This document shows positions 34,493-42,717 of a DNA stretch of 52,771 bases, one piece after another. Source of the stretch: Patescibacteria group bacterium. Lineage in GTDB: Bacteria; Patescibacteriota; Minisyncoccia; JAHIHE01; JAGLIN01. The translations under genes and the position numbers were made by a program. Every line of letters begins with the position of its first letter. The first letter of the stretch is position 1. A model generated the notes under the pieces. The model ran no database searches. It saw nothing but the letters and a program-made list of their open reading frames with translations, and was not told the origin of the DNA. The stretch is taken from positions 1 through 52,771 of the forward strand of contig JARGGI010000005.1 of NCBI GenBank assembly GCA_029210775.1, given 5' to 3'.

Positions 34493-35470
34493 TTAGTCAA
34501 GATGGTCAATTCCAAGAAGAAAATTTTTCAAATCTTTAGGAAGCTTTGATTCAAAAGTGCTAACATTGCCATCTATTAGACTTATTTTCAATTTATTAGC
34601 ATGTAAAAATTGTCTTTCTGGCTCTATCTTTGAGTTACGATATTTTTTGAAGAAATATTTTTTATCACCAACAACAGGAAATCCAAGTGATTTTAAGTGA
34701 ACTCTGATTTGATGCATTCTTCCTGTTTTTGGTGAAACTTCAAGCAAGGAATAATTTTTAAAAGATTCAATTGTTTTATAGTTTGTGATGGCTTCTCTTG
34801 ATTTTATGTCTTCTTTTTTTTTGCTGTCAATCACTGTCTGCATTAAAGGATTGGTTTTTGATCTACCTATTTTTAAATTTATAGTCCCCTCTTTTGGTGC
34901 AACAATTCCATAAACTAATGTTATATATTTTTTTTGAGTTTTTCTATTTTTAAATTGCTCTTTCAAAAATTCAAAACTCTCATTATTTTTGGCAACAATC
35001 ATCACGCCAGAAGTGTCTTTGTCTAGCCTATGAACAATCCCATATCGCTGTTCATTTTCTCCAACTTTTTCAATCTTTGGAAAATATTTAATTAAAAAAT
35101 CAGTAATACAAGGCGTTTTACTTGAAGATGCTTTTTGAGAAAGAATTCCCGCTGGTTTATCTATAACTATGACATTATCGTCTTCATAAATTATTTTTAT
35201 TTCAGGGACTTTATTTTCTATGTTTTTTTCAGGGAGCATTGGCTGGATTTCTAAAATGTTTATCTTGTCTCCTTTTTTCAATATATAATCTGGTTTTAAT
35301 TTTCTATCATTAACTAAAATTTCCTCATTCTTAATTCTTTTTTGCCAAGATGCCCTTGAAGTTTTGGAATAAAAATCAGCCAAAAATTTATCAATTCTTT
35401 GGTTCGATTGTGCATTGTTAACTCTGATTATATTTGTTGTTTTCATATATTTTTTTGTCGTTTTATCCAC
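34493..35470 (-). CDS. RluA/RluD-family pseudouridine synthase
   Basis: A 325-aa protein. An S4 RNA-binding domain (about 15-80; QRIDKFLADFYSKTSRASWQKRIKNEEILVNDRKLK) precedes the catalytic domain with GIVHRLDKDTSGVMIVAKN (catalytic Asp, about 151), the RSKTNP region and SPKTGRMHQIRVHL. It modifies uridines in 23S rRNA or tRNA; exact target not determined. Confidence 0.93.
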   Translation of the reverse strand: MDKTTKKYMKTTNIIRVNNAQSNQRIDKFLADFYSKTSRASWQKRIKNEEILVNDRKLKPDYILKKGDKINILEIQPMLPEKNIENKVPEIKIIYEDDNVIVIDKPAGILSQKASSSKTPCITDFLIKYFPKIEKVGENEQRYGIVHRLDKDTSGVMIVAKNNESFEFLKEQFKNRKTQKKYITLVYGIVAPKEGTINLKIGRSKTNPLMQTVIDSKKKEDIKSREAITNYKTIESFKNYSLLEVSPKTGRMHQIRVHLKSLGFPVVGDKKYFFKKYRNSKIEPERQFLHANKLKISLIDGNVSTFESKLPKDLKNFLLGIDHLD

Positions 35471-35489
35471 AGTCTATTCTCAAAACAAT

Positions 35490-35550
35490 TGTCATTGCGA
35501 GGGCGAGAAATCCGTGGCAATCTTGAAATGAATTTCACAGAATTTGATAA
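35490..35550. repeat. REP-like fragment upstream of rluD-type gene
   Basis: TCATTGCGAGGGCGAGAAATCC and GGCAATCTTG resemble the REP-like repeats at 1987, 15485 and 16425. Confidence 0.45.
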
Positions 35551-35668
35551 TAAGGAAAATAAATATTAACATGATTTTATTTGCTAATTAACTTCAATAT
35601 ATATACAATATAATAAAACAGGAAGAAAAACAACTTTATTATTCGTGTTTATATAATTGTTATTTATT

Positions 35669-35986
35669 ATGAATCTATCTATGTTATACACTGTTATGAT
35701 AACAACAGCAGAAATTGTTGGGATAGTAGTTGCTAAAAAGTGGAACTTGAATGATAATCCAGCCTATCTTTTAGCAGTTATATCTCTTTTTGGTTTGGTT
35801 GGCCTTTTATTTGCAAATTCTTTAAAATATGAAGGAATGGCAATTATGAACATTTTATGGATATCTTTTTCGATTATCATAATCACTTTTGTTGGTTATT
35901 TTATTTTTAAGGAAAATATTTCCCTTGTGCAATTAGCCGGTATTGGTATAATTGTAATTGGATTGTTTTTATCAAATTTTAGATAA
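35669..35986 (+). CDS. Small multidrug resistance / EamA-like transporter
   Basis: A 105-aa protein from the ATG at 35669 (MNLSMLYTVMITTAEIVGIVVAKKW). It has four membrane helices and the family features E in helix 1 (TAEIVG) and a final GIGIIVIGLFLSNF helix. SMR proteins work as antiparallel dimers exporting cationic compounds or guanidinium. The SMR glutamate position is present; substrate unknown. Confidence 0.75.
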   Translation: MNLSMLYTVMITTAEIVGIVVAKKWNLNDNPAYLLAVISLFGLVGLLFANSLKYEGMAIMNILWISFSIIIITFVGYFIFKENISLVQLAGIGIIVIGLFLSNFR

Positions 35987-36000
35987 CTTATAAAAAATAA

Positions 36001-36750
36001 ATGTACGAATTTTATTATGCAATTTTAAGTGTTGTTTTGCTAAGCCTCGTGTCTCTTATAGGTATTTTTACGATATTTTTAAAGCGGGAATTAACAGATC
36101 GGATTATTCATATTTTGGTTGCTTTTGCAATCGGATCACTTCTTGGTGCAGCATTTTTTGATATTTTGCCAGAGATTGCACAAAGTGGAAATGAAAATAT
36201 TTTTGCTTATGTTCTGTTTGGTTTGTTGATGTTTTTTGTGATGGAAAGATATATATATTGGCACCATTGTCATAGTGGAAATTGTAAAAACTCTCATCAT
36301 CATCCTGTGACATATCTGAATTTGATTGGGGATGCTTTTCATAATTTTGTTGACGGAGCTTTGATTGCAGCAAGTTTTTTAGTCAGCGTTCCCATTGGGA
36401 TTGTCACCATCTTTGCAATTGCAACTCACGAAATTCCGCAAGAGCTTAGTGATTTTGCTATTTTGGTTCATGGTGGGTTTAGCAAAAAGAGGGCTATGAT
36501 ATTTAATTTTCTCTCATCGCTAACAGCGATTTTGGGAGTGGTTATTACCTTTTTATTCGCGAAAAAAATTGAAGGATTGATACCAATTATCCTTGCTGTT
36601 GCGGCCGGAGGATTTATATATATAGCCACTGCAGATTTGATTCCAGAAATCCATAAAGAAAAAAAATCTGAGAATATTGTTATTCAATCTGTGGTATTGA
36701 TGATTGGAGTGCTGGTTGTTTTTGCAATCACAACATTGTTTGAATATTGA
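36001..36750 (+). CDS. ZIP family metal transporter
   Basis: A 249-aa, eight-helix protein. A histidine-rich loop (YWHHCHSGNCKNSHHHP, about 85-101) precedes helix 4 with LIGDAFHNFVDGALIAASF and helix 5 with ATHEIPQELSDFAILV, the paired metal-site motifs (HN..D, HE..QE). It imports or exports Zn2+/divalent metal. A winged-helix gene follows and could regulate it. Confidence 0.92.
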   Translation: MYEFYYAILSVVLLSLVSLIGIFTIFLKRELTDRIIHILVAFAIGSLLGAAFFDILPEIAQSGNENIFAYVLFGLLMFFVMERYIYWHHCHSGNCKNSHHHPVTYLNLIGDAFHNFVDGALIAASFLVSVPIGIVTIFAIATHEIPQELSDFAILVHGGFSKKRAMIFNFLSSLTAILGVVITFLFAKKIEGLIPIILAVAAGGFIYIATADLIPEIHKEKKSENIVIQSVVLMIGVLVVFAITTLFEY

Positions 36751-36786
36751 TATAAACAAAAATTTAAATATAATGGAGGGATTTAA

Positions 36787-37092
36787 ACGAAAAGTAAAAT
36801 TTTAGAATTATTAAGTAGGTCGGAAAATGCAAAGAAAATATTAATTGTATTGTCAAAATGGGATGGTTTAACTTTACGTTGGATAGCAAAAAAAATAAAT
36901 GTTCATGAAAATTCTGTAAAAATAGTTTTAAAAAAGTTGAAAATAGAGGGAATTGTATATAGCACACCTACAAAAGTCGCAAAAAAGAAAAAAATTGTTG
37001 AAAAATATTTTTTGACAAATAGCGCAAGAAAGATTCTTATGAGAGATTTTTTCATACTTTTTTCTTCGTATGAATTTCAAAACCGCCCTTAA
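36787..37092 (+). CDS. Winged-helix protein with apparent ACG start
   Basis: The family-like body (LSRSENAKKILIVLSKWDGLTLRWIAKKINVHENSVKIVLKKLKIEGIV, about 9-58) is a wHTH. A good Shine-Dalgarno GGAGGG at 36775-36780 sits 7 nt from ACG at 36787; an in-frame TAA is directly before, and the next start, TTG at 36850, would cut off helix 1. So ACG (mutated ATG) seems the best start, giving 101 aa. It may repress the ZIP gene or itself. A terminator follows. Confidence 0.55.
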   Translation, partial: TKSKILELLSRSENAKKILIVLSKWDGLTLRWIAKKINVHENSVKIVLKKLKIEGIVYSTPTKVAKKKKIVEKYFLTNSARKILMRDFFILFSSYEFQNRP

Positions 37093-37109
37093 AAAAAGCG
37101 GATTTTTTT
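37083..37109 (+). terminator. Terminator after wHTH gene
   Basis: Stem CCGC (37083-37086) / GCGG (37098-37101), then seven T. Confidence 0.5.
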
Positions 37110-37113
37110 ATTG

Positions 37114-37187
37114 TGGGCCCGAGAAGATTCGAACTTCTGACCTCTACCGTGTCGAGGTAGCGCTCTAACCAACTGAGCTACGAGCCC
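37114..37187 (-). tRNA. tRNA-Val(GAC) with C33
   Basis: On the minus strand: acceptor GGGCTCG / CGGGCCC, discriminator A, stem CTACC/GGTAG, loop TCGACAC, T-loop TTCGAAT. The anticodon is GAC, but the base before it (position 33) is C in place of the nearly invariant U. All other arms look sound. Confidence 0.85.
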
Positions 37188-37328
37188 ATAATAATTATTT
37201 GAAGATGATATATAACTTATAACAAAAAATTCAAAAAAGAGCAAGATGATATTAATTACAAGATATTGATGAATGTTTCTATTCTTACATAATATAAAAA
37301 AAGGGACTACATTTAGAGGAAAGATTAA

Positions 37329-37466
37329 ATGAATATAATGGACATATTAAAAAGTTTTGGGATTGAAATCATAATAATTCTATGTCTATGTGAGTTGGTT
37401 GTTGATTATTTAGGATTTAAGGTTAATTTTAGTATATTATCTTTGTTTCTAATTATTATTGAATAA
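37329..37466 (+). CDS. Short membrane peptide, 45 aa, unknown
   Basis: Starts MNIMDILKSFGIEIIIILCL with an AGAGGA Shine-Dalgarno about 10 nt upstream and has two hydrophobic stretches. The gap around it (37188-37588) otherwise lacks genes. It has no known family; possible toxin-like or regulatory small protein, but the call rests only on RBS and composition. Confidence 0.35.
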   Translation: MNIMDILKSFGIEIIIILCLCELVVDYLGFKVNFSILSLFLIIIE

Positions 37467-37588
37467 TTAATTTCGAGGATATATCAGTATATTAATATTT
37501 CACAAAATATATAATATTATTGAGAAATAAAATAACAAAAAAGGGCAAAAAATAATAAGCCCTTCATTTCTGTTAAATTTGTTTGAGT

Positions 37589-38728
37589 TTAGTTCATATA
37601 AATATAACCTCTAATCACACTACTATTTGTTGAAAGAACTCTCACGCTTTTTCTGTTCCACCCAACATAATTCATTTCTGAAATTGTAATAGTATTACCG
37701 CTTACTGCTTCAACATAGGCTACATGTCCATACCATCTGTTTTCAGTCGTAACCACAATTGATCCGACAACCGGAGTTCCACCAGTTCGGTACCCATAAG
37801 CCCTAGAATTTGCAAGCCAAGATTTAGCATGTCCGCTCCATGGAACATAAACTCTGCTTGCTACATAATATGTGCAGTGTCCATATGCAAATCTGTGACT
37901 ATTCAATGGGTTATGAAATTTAGAAGTCGTATATTTTGATGATGAAACAATTGTTCCGCTTGTTGTCCGAGGAACAGGTTTTGGAGCATAGACAGGTGCT
38001 TCATTTTCTCCACTCGGTATAATTAAAACTTTTCCATCTGTACCATCTGGGAATATTCCATCAAGAGGAAGGCTATTATATATGATTATTTCTTCTGCAT
38101 CGGCTTTATATTTTTTGGCAATTATTTCAACTGTGTCGCCAGCCTTCACAGTATGTTTTACACCTGACACTGGTAGAATTTCTAATTCTTGACCTGGCTT
38201 AATATAATCCCCAACTTTTATATTATTTGCCCAAAGGATAGTATATGTTGAAATTCCAAAAGATGTTGCAATTGAGCTAGGAGTGTCTCCTAATCTTACT
38301 GTGTATTTTACTATTCCATATTTTAGATCATCTGCAACAGATTCATCGTAATATACCCCATAAGAAAGGAGCGAACTTCCTCCTGCAAAAGAAATAAGCC
38401 CTGGCATATATTCATTATTTAAATCTGAATTATTCTCACTTTCTGTTGTTTGTTTTAGAAAATCAAACACAATATTTTGGTCTGTTGTTGCAATTTTTGC
38501 TAAAGGAACATCGTTGTTGTTTTGTATTTCATCTTCAATTTTTTTTACTATGGTTGTGTTTTCTTCATTCCCACCCTTATCTTTCAAGTGTGCGAATAAT
38601 ATGCTTCCAGTTTGAAAATCACGGTTTGAGGCGGTGTTTGAGATTGAAACCACAGATAATAAAAAAATCACTGTGAATACAGTAACATGACTTCTGATAA
38701 ATAAGAGAAGTCTACAAATAAGCCTCAT
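37589..38728 (-). CDS. Exported LysM-CHAP peptidoglycan hydrolase
   Basis: A 379-aa protein. Signal/anchor at about 8-31; two LysM domains (about 140-186, KYTVRLGDTPSSIATSFG; and 190-238, KHTVKAGDTVEIIAKKY); proline linker; CHAP domain at about 275-378 with catalytic C285 (FAYGHCTYYVASR), H335 (WYGHVAYVE) and E351/N353 (EMNY). It likely cleaves peptide cross-links of its own or a host wall. A TATAAT (minus strand, 38778-38783) lies about 50 nt upstream. Confidence 0.92.
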   Translation of the reverse strand: MRLICRLLLFIRSHVTVFTVIFLLSVVSISNTASNRDFQTGSILFAHLKDKGGNEENTTIVKKIEDEIQNNNDVPLAKIATTDQNIVFDFLKQTTESENNSDLNNEYMPGLISFAGGSSLLSYGVYYDESVADDLKYGIVKYTVRLGDTPSSIATSFGISTYTILWANNIKVGDYIKPGQELEILPVSGVKHTVKAGDTVEIIAKKYKADAEEIIIYNSLPLDGIFPDGTDGKVLIIPSGENEAPVYAPKPVPRTTSGTIVSSSKYTTSKFHNPLNSHRFAYGHCTYYVASRVYVPWSGHAKSWLANSRAYGYRTGGTPVVGSIVVTTENRWYGHVAYVEAVSGNTITISEMNYVGWNRKSVRVLSTNSSVIRGYIYMN

Positions 38729-39077
38729 TTTTCTTTTTTGAGCAACAACTGATAGATCTTTATTTTTTAGACTCGTTATTATAGTACTAATTTTTCTTTT
38801 TCCTTCAAACTTTATGCTTTATAATCCCCCTTTCATCAAAAACTGCTATTCTTAGCCAATAATCAAAGATTCATCCGCAAAAAGTCTAAAAATTAATTTG
38901 TTATAGGTTACGTATAACAATTTATCATGTCTTGATGTTTGTGTCAATACACTATAACTTATTTATATTATATACTCAATTAATCACTTTGTCAAATCAT
39001 TATTGTGAATTTTTAAAGGGTTGCTTAGTTTTATTTATTGATTTAAAAAACATTCATTAAGTATAATATTTTTTATA
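38729..39077. other. Divergent intergenic region (LysM-CHAP / uvrD)
   Basis: No ORF. It holds a minus-strand -10 (38778-38783, TATAAT), a hairpin TTGTTATA / TATAACAA (38899-38922) and AT-rich sequence up to the uvrD extended -10. Confidence 0.45.
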
Positions 39078-39086
39078 TGTTATAAT
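39078..39086 (+). promoter_or_regulatory. Extended -10 immediately before uvrD
   Basis: TGTTATAAT ends 6 nt before the ATG at 39093, so the predicted start is the A of the ATG: leaderless mRNA. Confidence 0.45.
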
Positions 39087-39092
39087 GATTTT

Positions 39093-41138
39093 ATGATTGA
39101 TATTTTGGAAAATCTTAATGAGCAACAAAAAAGTGCCGTCTTAACTACAGATGGTCCTGTTTTGGTAATTGCAGGTCCAGGTTCTGGTAAAACTCGAGTT
39201 TTGACTCATAGAATTGTTCATATTATATCAATAGAAAAAACTAAACCTGAAAATATTCTTGCTGTAACTTTCACAAATAAAGCTGCAAGTGAAATGAAAA
39301 ACAGAGTAACCGAACTTATTAATAAAATGTCTTTATTAGATGTTTTTATGGGTAATAGAAGCAAAAATTATAATTCATACGTCACTTCGTTTCCAGCAGA
39401 TTTTCCTACAATTTGCACATTTCATAGTCTTTGCGTGAAAATTCTTAGAAAGGATGCCCAAGTTATTGGTTATAAAAATGACTTTGTAATTTTTGATACA
39501 GATGATCAGAAAGCGCTTGTTAAAAAAATAATGAAAAGACTTGAGATTAGTGATGACCAATTTAATCCAAAAGCAGTTCTTGCAGAAATCTCAAATGCAA
39601 AAAATGAGCTTGTAACGCCTCAAAAATATGAAAATATTGTAAATGGCTATTTTCAAGAAACTGTGAGCAAAATTTATACTGAATATCAGAAGGAGCTCAA
39701 ACAAACAAGTTCATTTGATTTTGATGATTTGATAATGCAAACCATAGTGCTTTTTTTGAATCACAAAGATATATTGGAAAAATATCAAAACAAATTTAAA
39801 TATATAATGGTTGATGAATATCAAGATACAAATCATGCTCAATATAAACTTGTAAATTTGCTTAGTAGTAGGCATAAAAACATTTTTGTTGTAGGTGATG
39901 ATTGGCAGAGTATTTATAAATGGCGTGGAGCTGATATCAAAAACATTCTTGAGTTTGAAAAAAATTACCCAGGAGCAAAGACAATTCTGCTTGAACAAAA
40001 CTATAGATCAACTCAAGAAATTTTAGATGTTTCGTATGGAATAATCTCAAAAAATATTAATCGAAAAGAAAAAAATCTTTTTTCAAGCAAAAAATCAGGA
40101 CAAAGAGTTGTTGTTTATGAAGCAGCGGATGAAAAAGGAGAAGCTGAGTATATCGTTACGCAAATCGCAAAACTAAATACACAAAAAAATCTGAAGCTAA
40201 AAGATATTGCAATTTTGTATAGAACAAATGCTCAATCAAGATCAATTGAAGAAACATTTTTGAGATATAATGTTCCTTATAAAATTGTGGGAGGCATTAA
40301 ATTTTATATGAGAAAAGAAATAAAGGATCTAATCGCTTATTTTAGGTTGATACAAAATAATGGCGATGTTTTAAGTTTTGAGAGAATTATCAATGTACCT
40401 AAAAGAGGCATTGGAAAGTCGACTTATGAAAAAATTGTTAACCAAGCGAGAAAAAACAGGAAGGATATAATTGAAACTATAATAAATTATGACGAGAAAG
40501 ATATAACTTCTAAAAGAATGGAAAGTTTGATGTTATTTGCTGACATAATTAAAAAAAGTAAAGAGAAATGCAAAAAAATGACTATTGTTCAGCTTTTGAA
40601 TTATATCTTAAAAGAAATAAATTATGAAAATTATATAGTTGATGGAACAGAAGAAGGAGATATCAGATGGGAAAATGTGAAAGAACTTTTTACGGCGGTT
40701 GAAAAATATAATAAGATGAAAGCTGATGAAGCGATAAATTTGTTTATTGAAGAAGTTGCGCTTGCAACTGATTTAGATAATGTTGATGACAATCAAGATA
40801 CGGTTACGTTGATGACCCTTCATTCTGCCAAGGGACTTGAATATGACACAGTTTTTATTATAGGGCTTGAAGAAGGACTTTTGCCTCACTCAATGAGCAT
40901 TGATAATCCAGTTGAAATGGAGGAAGAAAGAAGACTGTGTTATGTTGGAATTACAAGAGCAAAAAACAGAGTGAATTTGATATTTGCAAGAGTGAGAAGA
41001 ATTTTTGGATCTTCTCAAGCTAACTATCCATCAAGATTTATTTCTGATATCCCTGCTCATTTAGTTGATATGCAAAATCAAGGTTATAGCTATTTGAAAG
41101 AAGATAGCTTTGATGAAAATGATATTTTTTATGATTAG
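39093..41138 (+). CDS. UvrD/PcrA-type 3'-5' DNA helicase
   Basis: A 681-aa superfamily 1 helicase. Motifs: Q-motif LNEQQKSAV, Walker A GPGSGKTR (about 28-35), Ia TFTNKAA, II DEYQDTN, III GDDWQSIYKWRGAD, IV LEQNYRST, V TLHSAKGLEYDTV, VI CYVGITRAKN. Usual PcrA/UvrD is about 720-740 aa; the C-terminal tail here is short. It acts in repair and replication restart. Confidence 0.95.
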   Translation: MIDILENLNEQQKSAVLTTDGPVLVIAGPGSGKTRVLTHRIVHIISIEKTKPENILAVTFTNKAASEMKNRVTELINKMSLLDVFMGNRSKNYNSYVTSFPADFPTICTFHSLCVKILRKDAQVIGYKNDFVIFDTDDQKALVKKIMKRLEISDDQFNPKAVLAEISNAKNELVTPQKYENIVNGYFQETVSKIYTEYQKELKQTSSFDFDDLIMQTIVLFLNHKDILEKYQNKFKYIMVDEYQDTNHAQYKLVNLLSSRHKNIFVVGDDWQSIYKWRGADIKNILEFEKNYPGAKTILLEQNYRSTQEILDVSYGIISKNINRKEKNLFSSKKSGQRVVVYEAADEKGEAEYIVTQIAKLNTQKNLKLKDIAILYRTNAQSRSIEETFLRYNVPYKIVGGIKFYMRKEIKDLIAYFRLIQNNGDVLSFERIINVPKRGIGKSTYEKIVNQARKNRKDIIETIINYDEKDITSKRMESLMLFADIIKKSKEKCKKMTIVQLLNYILKEINYENYIVDGTEEGDIRWENVKELFTAVEKYNKMKADEAINLFIEEVALATDLDNVDDNQDTVTLMTLHSAKGLEYDTVFIIGLEEGLLPHSMSIDNPVEMEEERRLCYVGITRAKNRVNLIFARVRRIFGSSQANYPSRFISDIPAHLVDMQNQGYSYLKEDSFDENDIFYD

Positions 41139-41393
41139 AAGACTATTGTAGTGTTATCTTTTGACAAGATCAGGATGACATTTTAGTTAAGCTTTGTTTG
41201 GTATTATTTAACATAAAATTAAATATCAATGGTAAATTTTCGAAGGATAATTTTGTCTTAGGACGATAAGATTTAATATAATATATGTTAATGTGATCTT
41301 TTTAAGTCATAATTTTGTATGTCAAAAAATTATTAGTTTTGTGTGAGCTCAAGAGAACAAATTTTCACTAATTAACAATTAAATAATAAATAC

Positions 41394-41421
41394 AACTTTT
41401 CTCACGGCCGTGAGAAAAGTT
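41394..41421. repeat. Perfect 28-bp palindrome
   Basis: Left half AACTTTTCTCACGG (41394-41407), right half its exact complement (41408-41421). GC-rich centre in an AT-rich gap, 30 bp upstream of rsmA. It may be an operator, a cruciform or a factor-independent terminator without a T-run. Confidence 0.7.
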
Positions 41422-41450
41422 ATATAGTTGTAATTTTTAAATTTTTAAAT

Positions 41451-42281
41451 ATGTTGTCGAAAGAAGAAGTTCAAAAAATATTCAAAAATTCAGATTTAGC
41501 GATTTTCAAAAGTATGGGGCAGAATTTTTTGATTGACGAAAAAGTTCTTTCTAAAATCATTGCTTGTTCTGATTTAAGCAGTGAAGATGTTGTCATTGAA
41601 ATTGGTCCAGGTCTTGGAACTTTGACCGAGGAACTTTCAAAAAGATGTAAAAAAGTTATTGCAATTGAGAAGGATGATAAGATTTCTCAAATGCTTGAAG
41701 GTAAATTTGAAAATGTGGAAGTGATTAATGGTGATATCTTGCAAATAAATCTAAGCGAGATTGCTCAAAAATATTATCAAAATAAAAAATATAAACTCAT
41801 TTCTAATATCCCCTACTATATTACTTCTCCAATTATAAAATTGTTTTTAGAAAATGATGTTCAGCCTGAAGTTATAGTATTGCTTATGCAAAAAGAAGTT
41901 GCTCAGAGAATTTGTGAAAAAAAAGGAAAATTAAGTATGATTGCGCTGGGAGTTCAAGTTTATGGGGAGCCTAAAATTATAGATTTTGTAAAAAATACTT
42001 CTTTTTATCCTGTTCCAAAAGTTGATTCAGCAATTTTAAGAATTAAAAATATCAATCGGGAATTTACTGATAAATATTATCTAAATTTGTTTCGCATTAT
42101 GAAAATTGGATTTGTAGCTAAGCGTAAAAAATTGGTTAATAATCTTTCTGCTGGATTACAAATTGATAAAACGCAATGCGAGAAACTTCTTGTAAAAGCA
42201 GAAATAGATTTGAAAGCTCGAGCACAGGAATTAGGATTGGAAGATTGGAAGAAACTGGTAGAGATAATTTCGCAAATGTAG
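41451..42281 (+). CDS. rsmA: 16S rRNA dimethyladenosine transferase
   Basis: A 276-aa protein. SAM-binding GPGLGTLTEELS (about 53-64), VIAIEKDDK, and the catalytic NIPYYITSPI motif (about 119-128) are seen. The C-terminal helical domain has PKVDSAILRIK and RKKLVNNLSAG. It dimethylates two adenines in helix 45 of 16S rRNA. Confidence 0.95.
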   Translation: MLSKEEVQKIFKNSDLAIFKSMGQNFLIDEKVLSKIIACSDLSSEDVVIEIGPGLGTLTEELSKRCKKVIAIEKDDKISQMLEGKFENVEVINGDILQINLSEIAQKYYQNKKYKLISNIPYYITSPIIKLFLENDVQPEVIVLLMQKEVAQRICEKKGKLSMIALGVQVYGEPKIIDFVKNTSFYPVPKVDSAILRIKNINREFTDKYYLNLFRIMKIGFVAKRKKLVNNLSAGLQIDKTQCEKLLVKAEIDLKARAQELGLEDWKKLVEIISQM

Positions 42282-42449
42282 AGATGTGACATTTAAAAAA
42301 AATATAGATAATTTAATTGTTCAACAATATTTTATATTAAAGAGCAACCAAACTATTCTCTAGTTTTTAAGGAGGGGCAGGGGTGGTTCTGAATTTGAAA
42401 TGATTCACAAATGAGAGAAAAATTAGAAATAAAAATACAAAAATAAGGC

Positions 42450-42478
42450 TTGACAAGTCCTGTTTTTTTGTATAGAAT
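42450..42478 (+). promoter_or_regulatory. Sigma70-type promoter upstream of SPFH operon
   Basis: TTGACA (42450-42455), exactly 17-nt spacer, TAGAAT (42473-42478). Expected start is about 42485, leaving a leader of more than 230 nt. Confidence 0.65.
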
Positions 42479-42484
42479 GTAAAG

Positions 42485-42717
42485 TTCCGATGATGGAGGA
42501 TTGTGTTTAAAAAATGAATCGTTATTATTGGAATCTGTTGGTTTATGAAAAAATAAACAAACAGGTGTTGCCAGTATTTTGGCAAAGTATCGTTCGTTAA
42601 AAAATAGTCATTAAATTTCATAAAGCATTAAAGATGCGGAATGATTTTTAAATGGCTCAGAATTAAAATAAAAATAAAATAGAAAATTAAGATAAATAAT
42701 AGAGGAGTTGAAGAACT
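42485..42717 (+). promoter_or_regulatory. Structured leader of the SPFH operon
   Basis: Two strong hairpins: CTGTTGGTTTAT (42535-42546) / ATAAACAAACAG (42553-42564), one mismatch; and TTGCCA (42568-42573) / TGGCAA (42580-42585). A 28-codon ORF (42514-42600) overlaps them, but its SD spacing is long (about 14 nt). No known riboswitch class is recognised. It could be a leader-peptide or cis-regulatory RNA. Confidence 0.45.

Noticed and set aside
42514-42600. 28-codon ORF as an independent gene
   Set aside because: Overlaps both leader hairpins and its ribosome-binding site is too far; kept only as a possible leader peptide.
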